Source: Verrucomicrobiota bacterium
GTDB taxonomy: Bacteria; Pseudomonadota; Gammaproteobacteria; Coxiellales; Coxiellaceae
Assembly (NCBI GenBank): GCA_013287435.1
Contig: JABDDU010000007.1
Coordinates: 1-38,847, forward strand
Direction: 5' to 3'
Length of the DNA stretch: 38,847 nucleotides
How positions within the stretch are numbered: the first letter of the stretch is position 1; every line of letters starts with the position of its first letter. The notes under the pieces were generated by a model, which saw only the letters and a program-made list of their open reading frames with translations, was not told the DNA's origin and did not search any database. Position numbers and translations under genes: made by a program. Positions 33,297-38,847 of this stretch are shown one piece after another.

Positions 33297-34661
33297 ATGA
33301 ATAATCAAAACCACACCTCTGACACTCACTCTGACACTCACACTGACACTCACACTGACACTCATACTCTCAACCACTGGTTCACCCACATCCAACAGCT
33401 CCACCAAAAAAGAATTGATCTCGGTTTAGATCGTGTCGGCCTTGTCGCTGATCGTTTACAATTAAAAAATTTTTTATGTCCTGTGATTACGGTTGCAGGA
33501 ACCAATGGAAAAGGATCGACGGTAAAAACACTTGAATCGATTTATCATCAATCAGGCTTTAAAACAGCACTTTATACATCACCGCATTTATTAGAGTTTA
33601 ATGAACGTATTCGCATTAACCATCAAAATATCGATGATCAAAATTTAATACGTGCATTTGAAATAATCGACAATGCGCGTGAAAATAGTATTTTAAGTTT
33701 TTTTGAATTTACCACACTGGCTGCTTTATATTTATTTCAACAAGCGGAATGCAACGTTATTATTTTAGAAGTGGGATTGGGTGGTCGATTAGATGCGGTC
33801 AATATCGTTGAAAGTGATGTGGCTGTGGTAACGAGTATCGCTTTAGATCATATGGAATGGTTGGGTGATAATCGCGAATCCATTGCTTATGAAAAAGCCA
33901 GCATCGCGCGTGACAATAAACCCCTTATTTGTGGCGAAGAAAATCCACCCAAAAAAATTGCTGAAACGGTGCGTGAAAAAAATGCCGTGCTTTATCAAAT
34001 TAACCATGATTTTTTTTATAAGATGACTGATTCTGGAATGATTTGTTACGCCAAAAATTTTCACTATCATTTGCCGTTACCCCACTTAAAACCGCAAAAT
34101 ATTGCGATAACGATCGCGGTGATTGAAACATTACAAACACAGTTACCAGTGACTGAAGAGAATATGATTAAAGGTATTCAAAAAACACAATGGCCAGGTC
34201 GATTTGAATATTGTGAAGCACCGATTCCCTGCATTTTAGATGTGGCGCATAATCCGCACGCAGCCCATTGGTTGGCGGAGCAGTATCGTCGACTTCCAGC
34301 GGTAAAAAATACCATTGCCGTGGTGGGAATGTTAAAAGATAAAGCGATGACAGAAACGGTTTCCGTTTTACTGCCTTTGATAAACACGTGGTATGTGTGT
34401 GACCTATCTTCAACCACTGAAGAAAGAGGCGCTGATGGAAGTGTTATCGCACATTTTTTAAAGACGTCGGGAATTAAAAACTGTTATACTTTCCCGGCAG
34501 TATCCGATGCAATGCATTCTTTGTATCAAACGCATTGCCAACACGAATGTGATCGTGCTTTAATTTTTGGATCATTTTATACAGTCGCTGCCGCAAAAAA
34601 GTGGTTGGCGGAAACAGAAACAGGAGATTCACAATGGAAGAAAAAATCAAACAACGTCTAA
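33297..34661 (+). CDS. folC: Bifunctional dihydrofolate/folylpolyglutamate synthase FolC
   Basis: A 454-residue Mur-ligase-like enzyme that adds glutamate to dihydropteroate and to folates. The P-loop is GTNGKGST (68-75). Others are YTSPHLLEFNERIRIN, the metal/ATP region EVGLGGRLDAVN, and DHMEWLGDNRESIAYEKA. The C-terminal ligase domain has LDVAHNPHAAHWLAEQYR. Residues 8-24 (SDTHSDTHTDTHTDTHT) are encoded by the 12-base tandem repeat and are foreign to the family; the conserved protein begins at about LNHWFTHIQQLH. No later start codon exists before that point, so the tract is probably translated. It overlaps dedD by 28 bases. Confidence 0.94.
   Translation: MNNQNHTSDTHSDTHTDTHTDTHTLNHWFTHIQQLHQKRIDLGLDRVGLVADRLQLKNFLCPVITVAGTNGKGSTVKTLESIYHQSGFKTALYTSPHLLEFNERIRINHQNIDDQNLIRAFEIIDNARENSILSFFEFTTLAALYLFQQAECNVIILEVGLGGRLDAVNIVESDVAVVTSIALDHMEWLGDNRESIAYEKASIARDNKPLICGEENPPKKIAETVREKNAVLYQINHDFFYKMTDSGMICYAKNFHYHLPLPHLKPQNIAITIAVIETLQTQLPVTEENMIKGIQKTQWPGRFEYCEAPIPCILDVAHNPHAAHWLAEQYRRLPAVKNTIAVVGMLKDKAMTETVSVLLPLINTWYVCDLSSTTEERGADGSVIAHFLKTSGIKNCYTFPAVSDAMHSLYQTHCQHECDRALIFGSFYTVAAAKKWLAETETGDSQWKKKSNNV
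33315..33364 (+). repeat. Coding hexamer array in the folC 5' end
   Basis: ACCTCTGACACTCACTCTGACACTCACACTGACACTCACACTGACACT, built of GACACT/CACACT hexamers, translates as SDTHSDTHTDTHTDTHT. The CCTCTGACAC boundary motif stands at its left end. Confidence 0.88.
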
Positions 34662-35560
34662 TTGGTGTATTGGTTATTATCGGCGCTTTATTTATTATTT
34701 TACCTTTCTTATTTCATAATTCGCGGCCGACATTGTCTCAACAAACACCGTCAACTGCAGTGCCTGCAATCGCAGTTGCTTTGCCTGCTGCTGCAACGAC
34801 CCCATCAACCGCTGCAACAACGTCGTCGACGCAACAAGTGGCACAGGCGGTACCCGTTACACAAGCGACTCAACCATCATCAACGACCGATGTAACTTCA
34901 ACAACACCAACAACAGTTTCAACAACATCGACTCAAACAGACGCGGTAGCATCAACATCAACATTACCATCGACAACTCAAGCTGCTACCATACCAACCA
35001 CATCAGTGAGTTCTAGCGGCGATACGGCTTCAACAACATCCGTCAGCGGAACATCTGGTGATACTGCGAGTAATACACCGGTGACAACAACCACTGCAAA
35101 TGATTCCACGATTGCAGCGATAAAAGAACAATCACCCTCCACATCCACAGATGAATTTTCAGATGCGTCGCCTGCAGCGTTGACAACGGGACAAGCTAAC
35201 GAAGGCCCAACACAAAACACCTTAGTGACAGCAGAAGCCGTGCAACAAACCGTCACTGCACCAGCAAAACCAAAACAGGTTGTTGCAAAACGTCAACATC
35301 ATCATGTGGTGCGTAGAGCTGAACAAAAAGGATGGGTTATTCAATTGGGAGTATTTGCTGATCACGTCAATGCCAACCATTTGATTGCAAAATTACACAA
35401 ACGACATTTTGAAGCGTATGCACATTCTATGCGCGAAAATAATCGTACATTGGTAGCGGTTTTAGTCGGTCCTGAATCCAATTTGCATAAAACAGAATTA
35501 TTAAAAAGACGTTTACAGACAGATTTTCATTTGAACGGTGAGATTAAAAAGACAGTGTGA
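34634..35560 (+). CDS. dedD: DedD-like SPOR-domain cell division protein
   Basis: About 308 residues: a short cytoplasmic N-terminus, one membrane helix (about 8-27; RLIGVLVIIGALFIILPFLF), a periplasmic low-complexity linker of about 180 residues rich in Thr, Ser, Ala and Val, a basic stretch (KQVVAKRQHHHVVRR) and a C-terminal SPOR domain (about 235-305; GWVIQLGVFADHVNANHLIAKL). SPOR domains bind septal glycan strands lacking stem peptides. I choose ATG 34634 with AGGAG 8 bases upstream; an earlier in-frame start lies deep in folC. The position after folC is that of dedD in related bacteria. The unusually long linker uses many ACA/TCA codons. Confidence 0.85.
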   Translation: MEEKIKQRLIGVLVIIGALFIILPFLFHNSRPTLSQQTPSTAVPAIAVALPAAATTPSTAATTSSTQQVAQAVPVTQATQPSSTTDVTSTTPTTVSTTSTQTDAVASTSTLPSTTQAATIPTTSVSSSGDTASTTSVSGTSGDTASNTPVTTTTANDSTIAAIKEQSPSTSTDEFSDASPAALTTGQANEGPTQNTLVTAEAVQQTVTAPAKPKQVVAKRQHHHVVRRAEQKGWVIQLGVFADHVNANHLIAKLHKRHFEAYAHSMRENNRTLVAVLVGPESNLHKTELLKRRLQTDFHLNGEIKKTV

Positions 35561-35636
35561 GTGATCAGTGTGAGTGTGAATTTCTGTGTGAATAAATCAT
35601 ACCTCTGATCTCACACTGATACCTCACACTCACACT
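35555..35636 (+). repeat. Inverted hexamer/heptamer arrays between dedD and cvpA
   Basis: AGTGTGAGTGATCAGTGTGA and GTGTGAA on the left face ACCTCTGATCTCACACTGAT, ACCTCACACTCACACT on the right, around a 20-base loop. The dedD stop lies in the left array. Confidence 0.85.
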
Positions 35637-35656
35637 AAAATTTTAAGGAATTCTAT

Positions 35657-36217
35657 ATGCAACATCTATTTTTAAACTGGACTGGACTCGATTTTGTTAT
35701 TGCCGCGATTCTTTTATTTTCTATTATCGTCAGTTTTTTTCGAGGATTTTTACGAGAAGCCATTTCATTATTGACTTGGTTTTTAGCGTTTGTAGGTGCA
35801 TTAAAATTTGCACCGGATGTGAGCAACTTGTTGCATTCGGTGATATCAAGTCCTAAATCCCGTTATGTTGTTGCCGCCGTGCTGATTTTTATTCTCGTAT
35901 TAATATTAGGCATGATTGTGAATAAATTGGCGCATGCTTTGGTGACCACGTCAGGTTTGGGATTTATAGATAAAATATTGGGATTTATATTTGGCGTTGC
36001 GCGCGGTCTTTTATTTGTAACAATCATGTTGCTGATTATTCAAGCGAGCCCTTTTCAAAATGACGCTTGGGTGAAAAAATCACAGATAGCGCCTTATTAT
36101 CAACCTTACGTCACTCATTTTAGCGACTTGCTTCCGAAAGAAATAAAAACGGTTTCATCGTGGGTAGGACATTTGACTTCACGCGCTAATGCTTTGACAC
36201 CGCCGGTGAATGCGTGA
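35657..36217 (+). CDS. cvpA: CvpA family inner-membrane protein
   Basis: A 186-residue protein with four hydrophobic segments. It begins with WTGLDFVIAAILLFSIIVSFFRGFLREAISLLTW, the hallmark of CvpA (D..I..I...S...G..RG..RE..SL..W), and has GLGFIDKILGFIFGVARGLLFV after helix 3. CvpA is needed for colicin V production in E. coli and for envelope stress or bile tolerance elsewhere; its biochemical role is unsettled. AAGGA lies 9 bases before the ATG. In the usual order purF follows cvpA, but here a heptamer repeat and an ABC exporter follow. Confidence 0.93.
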   Translation: MQHLFLNWTGLDFVIAAILLFSIIVSFFRGFLREAISLLTWFLAFVGALKFAPDVSNLLHSVISSPKSRYVVAAVLIFILVLILGMIVNKLAHALVTTSGLGFIDKILGFIFGVARGLLFVTIMLLIIQASPFQNDAWVKKSQIAPYYQPYVTHFSDLLPKEIKTVSSWVGHLTSRANALTPPVNA

Positions 36218-36218
36218 G

Positions 36219-36255
36219 TAATCAGTGTCAGTGATCAGTGATCAGTGTCAGAGGC
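36219..36255 (+). repeat. Heptamer array with CAGAGGC boundary after cvpA
   Basis: TAATCAG, TGTCAG, TGATCAG, TGATCAG, TGTCAGAGGC starts one base after the cvpA stop and ends 13 bases before the yadG start. No inverted partner array is present. Confidence 0.88.
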
Positions 36256-36268
36256 ATGACGGAATATT

Positions 36269-37186
36269 ATGATTGCGCTTGAAATTAAGGAACTTCGCAA
36301 AACATACCAAAATGGCGTTGAAGCTTTAAAGGGAATTAATCTTAACGTCAATCAAGGTGATTTTATTGGATTGCTTGGGCCTAATGGTGCTGGCAAATCC
36401 ACCACTATCAGCATTATCAATTCACTGACACACAAAACCAGCGGCAGCGTTTTTATCAATGGGTATGATTTGGAAATAGAACCCAGCCTTGCCAAATCTC
36501 AAATCGGCGTGGTTCCGCAAGAATTTAATTTCGGTATTTTCGAAAAAGTAAAACAGATCGTGATGAATCAAGCGGGATATTACGGTATTGATCGCCGTGA
36601 ATCTGCCAAGCGCGCAGAAAAATATTTAAAATTACTGGAATTGTGGGATAAACGTAACGTTTCCGCGCGAGAATTATCAGGCGGAATGAAACGACGGTTA
36701 ATGATTGCGCGTGCATTAATGCATGAACCGGCTGTATTAATTCTAGATGAACCAACGGCTGGTGTTGATGTTGAAATTCGTCGTACGATGTGGAATTTAC
36801 TGCGTGAATTAAATCAGTCTGGTAAAACCATTATTCTTACCACGCATTATTTAGAAGAAGCTGAAACGTTGTGTGATCGTATTGCGATTATTAATCACGG
36901 TAACATTATTCAAGACACCACCAAAAAACAATTGCTGAGTTTGCTGAATGTCGAAACGTTTGTATTTGATTTGAGTCAACCTTATTTAGAAAAATTACCT
37001 GTATTAGATCATTTTAAAATAACACAAATGGATGCGATGACATTGGAAGTGGAATGTAAAAATACGCAAAATATAAATGCCATTTTTGATTATTTAAATT
37101 CACATAACATTATGGTGAGCAGTATGCGCAATCGCGTCAATCGATTAGAAGAATTATTTTTAAGGTTAACAAAACATGACTCTTAA
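36269..37186 (+). CDS. yadG: ABC-2 type exporter ATP-binding protein (YadG-like)
   Basis: A 305-residue ATPase of the DrrA/YadG type. Walker A is GPNGAGKST (37-45), then the Q-loop VPQEFNFGIFEKV, signature ELSGGMKRRLMIARAL, Walker B AVLILDEPTAGVDVE and H-loop LTTHYLEEAE. The C-terminal extension (about 230-305) is as in YadG. It overlaps its permease gene by 11 bases. The length and pairing match E. coli YadGH (308 and 256 residues), whose substrate is unknown. This is not ccmA, because it has the long C-terminal part and an ABC-2 partner. Confidence 0.88.
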   Translation: MIALEIKELRKTYQNGVEALKGINLNVNQGDFIGLLGPNGAGKSTTISIINSLTHKTSGSVFINGYDLEIEPSLAKSQIGVVPQEFNFGIFEKVKQIVMNQAGYYGIDRRESAKRAEKYLKLLELWDKRNVSARELSGGMKRRLMIARALMHEPAVLILDEPTAGVDVEIRRTMWNLLRELNQSGKTIILTTHYLEEAETLCDRIAIINHGNIIQDTTKKQLLSLLNVETFVFDLSQPYLEKLPVLDHFKITQMDAMTLEVECKNTQNINAIFDYLNSHNIMVSSMRNRVNRLEELFLRLTKHDS

Positions 37187-37949
37187 ACAAATTCGCATCG
37201 CTTATCAAACATTGGTTATCAAAGAACTCGTGCGCTGTTTTCGCATTTGGCCGCAAACGATTATGCCTCCCGCAATCACAACCATCTTGTACTTTTTAAT
37301 TTTTGGAAAATTAATTGGTTCGCAAATCAATGCCGTGCAAGGTTTTACGTATATGCAATATATTGCGCCTGGATTAGCGATGATGCAGGTGATCAGCAAC
37401 AGCTACGTCAATGCATCATCCTCTTTTTTTAGTATGAAATTTCAGCGCAATATCGAAGAAATATTAATTTCACCGATGCCGAATGTGATTATTTTGTTGG
37501 GTTTTATAACCGGTTCAGTCGCGCGCGGATTTATTGTGGGATTGATGGTGATGGGTATTGCGCTGTTATTTACGCATTTGAACATCGATCACATCGCATT
37601 AATGTTTTTCACGGTGCTTTTCACCTCGGTATTTTTTGCAACCGTTGGTGTGATTAACGGTGTTTTTGCACGTACTTTTGATGATGTTTCTTGGATTCCT
37701 TCGTTTATACTAACGCCACTCACTTATTTTGGGGGCGTTTTTTTCTCAGTGACTATGCTCTCTGGATTTTGGCAAAAAATCGCGATGCTCAATCCTATTT
37801 TGTATATCGTCGATTTATTTCGTTATGCTGTGTTGGGTGTGCAAGATACTAATATTTTTACTGCGCTGATGATGTTGTCAATGATCACTGTGGTTACCTT
37901 TTTCTATGCGCTGCATTTACTGCGCAATAGTCCGCGATTGAGAAATTAA
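37176..37949 (+). CDS. yadH: ABC-2 type exporter permease (YadH-like)
   Basis: A 257-residue inner-membrane permease with six hydrophobic helices. It begins with a short amphipathic segment (IAYQTLVIKELVRCFRIWPQT) and carries the ABC-2 signature region FSVTMLSGFWQKIAMLNPILYIVDLFRYAVLG near the C-terminus. It is translationally coupled to yadG by the 11-base overlap. It is convergent with the toxin-antitoxin genes; I see no strong terminator hairpin in the 13-base gap. Confidence 0.88.
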   Translation: MTLKQIRIAYQTLVIKELVRCFRIWPQTIMPPAITTILYFLIFGKLIGSQINAVQGFTYMQYIAPGLAMMQVISNSYVNASSSFFSMKFQRNIEEILISPMPNVIILLGFITGSVARGFIVGLMVMGIALLFTHLNIDHIALMFFTVLFTSVFFATVGVINGVFARTFDDVSWIPSFILTPLTYFGGVFFSVTMLSGFWQKIAMLNPILYIVDLFRYAVLGVQDTNIFTALMMLSMITVVTFFYALHLLRNSPRLRN

Positions 37950-37962
37950 TTTTTACATTTTT

Positions 37963-38304
37963 TTAAAGCGTATTATGTAATTGATGGATTGGTTTGAAGT
38001 GAATTTCTAATCGACAGCCAACTGCGTGCGCATATTTTCGTAATGTGTTGATGCTGGGTGAATGTCTATCATGAAAACCAGGTGATTCTAATCGTGCAAT
38101 AGCAGGTGCTTTTGTTTTCATTCTTTTTGCAACATCTTCTTGTGTCAATTTCATCCGTTTTCTTGCAAGGAGCATTTCTCGCAATAATTCATATTCTTCT
38201 TTTAATGAGTCATATTCTGCTTTAAAAACAGGGTTTTTCATCCATTGCTGAACCATTTTTTTATGTGACTTACGAGTAATTTCGCGCTTTATTTTTGTAT
38301 TCAT
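37963..38304 (-). CDS. HigA-like XRE-family antitoxin
   Basis: A 113-residue protein with a helical N-terminus and a helix-turn-helix domain (about residues 45-105; RMKLTQEDVAKRMKTKAPAIARLE, then SINTLRKYAHAVGCRLEIHF). Such proteins neutralise the toxin encoded just upstream and repress the shared promoter. It overlaps the toxin gene by 35 bases, and the toxin-first order is that of higBA loci. Confidence 0.85.
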   Translation of the reverse strand: MNTKIKREITRKSHKKMVQQWMKNPVFKAEYDSLKEEYELLREMLLARKRMKLTQEDVAKRMKTKAPAIARLESPGFHDRHSPSINTLRKYAHAVGCRLEIHFKPIHQLHNTL

Positions 38305-38623
38305 TTTTTATCTCTTTCATCCGTTTTTTTGCAATTTTCAATTCTTTTTTGGGCGTTTTCTCTGTTTTTTTAATAACACCATGCAGAAAAATAATTTTTT
38401 TTCCAATACAAGCACAATAAAATATTCGCGCAATTCCTTCTTTTCCTTTTGGGCGTAACTCAAATAATCCATCACCCATACCTCTCGCATGAGGAAGACG
38501 CAAATCGACACCAAATTCAATTAACAATTCTGTTAATTTTGTAAATGCAGCACGAATTCCAATAGGTAATTCATCCACCCAATTTTGTAATTTTTTATTG
38601 TAATAATCGATTTTCCATTTCAT
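38270..38623 (-). CDS. HigB/RelE-like toxin (Gp49-like)
   Basis: A 117-residue basic protein of the RelE/HigB fold, which typically cleaves mRNA on the ribosome. The family pattern MKWKIDYYNKKLQNWVDELP, then LRLPHARGMGDGLFELRPKGKEGIARIFYCACIGKKIIFLHGVIKK..TP..EL..A..R, is complete. I choose ATG 38623 because the family begins at MKWKI; TTG 38659 and ATG 38635 are alternatives. Upstream is very AT-rich DNA with TATAGT and TATATT stretches that probably hold the promoter. Confidence 0.87.
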   Translation of the reverse strand: MKWKIDYYNKKLQNWVDELPIGIRAAFTKLTELLIEFGVDLRLPHARGMGDGLFELRPKGKEGIARIFYCACIGKKIIFLHGVIKKTEKTPKKELKIAKKRMKEIKNEYKNKARNYS

Positions 38624-38753
38624 AGAATATAACATATTTGTTAATTTTTTCAAATCCAATATACGAACTATAATGCAAAAAAATTGATACTTATATCCGT
38701 GTTTTTATTTCCTGTTCATTTTTTGCTATCATTGCAAGACATGAAAACACTGA

Positions 38754-38847
<94 letters not shown>

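Noticed and set aside
33039..33407. Open frame on the minus strand reading [14 protein letters not shown]
   Set aside because: It is the complement of the hexamer repeat and hairpin E; the low-complexity peptide is a by-product of the repeat.
36269..37949. ccmA and ccmB displaced to the end of the window
   Set aside because: The ATPase is 305 residues with a C-terminal extension, and the permease has the ABC-2 YadH pattern; CcmA is about 200 residues and CcmB lacks these motifs.

Overview
The window is AT-rich chromosomal DNA of a gammaproteobacterium. Several gene orders are those of Pseudomonadota core genomes: ccmC-E-F-G-H, kdsD-kdsC-lptC-lptB divergent from mlaFEDCB-murA, rluD divergent from bamD, and fimV-truA-accD-folC-dedD-cvpA. 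The low GC, compact but eroded operons, an ankyrin-like large protein and toxin-type genes at both ends suggest a host-associated member of the Legionellales/Coxiellaceae grade. That placement is inferred from gene content and is not proven.
Layout. 1-4.7 kb: the end of an AbiEii-type toxin gene, translationally coupled to a cytochrome c maturation operon that lacks ccmA, ccmB and ccmD here. 4.7-5.1 kb: tRNA-Ser(GCT) and tRNA-Arg(ACG) separated by a long hairpin. 5.1-8 kb (minus strand): Kdo synthesis and LPS export genes, without lptA. 8.1-12.5 kb: the Mla phospholipid transport operon and murA. 12.7-17.4 kb: accessory genes (two unrecognised small proteins, a MATE transporter, PnuC, and a repeat-bearing hypothetical protein). 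17.5-24.2 kb (minus): an RND pump with its adaptor and a coupled HtrA protease, then rluD. 24.3-25.7 kb: bamD and a dolichol-kinase-like membrane protein. 25.8-30.2 kb (minus): an AAA/DUF4143 ATPase, a DsbB/DsbA-like pair and an ankyrin-like effector candidate. 30.3-38 kb: a short FimV-like protein, truA, accD, folC, dedD, cvpA and a YadG/YadH ABC exporter. 38-38.8 kb: a HigBA-like toxin-antitoxin pair and a dusA fragment without its N-terminal part.
How it works together. Much of the window serves the cell envelope: Kdo and LPS transport, Mla lipid transport, MurA, BamD, HtrA and periplasmic thiol chemistry (CcmG, CcmH, DsbA/DsbB).
The most unusual layer is non-coding. Many gene junctions carry short tandem repeats of two related kinds: hexamers (GTGTGA, or CTGACA on the other strand) and heptamers (TNATCAG, or CTGATNA). 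The heptamers often sit as inverted arrays bounded on the inside by CAGAGGC/GCCTCTG. They abut or enter coding ends, giving accD its last codons and stop, ccmH its likely GTG start, and folC a Ser/Asp/Thr-His N-terminal tract. A second family of long hairpins with GTACACGACAA-type ends lies in four intergenic regions, and related or separate hairpins lie in two more. I regard these two repeat systems as the strongest candidates for something not previously described.
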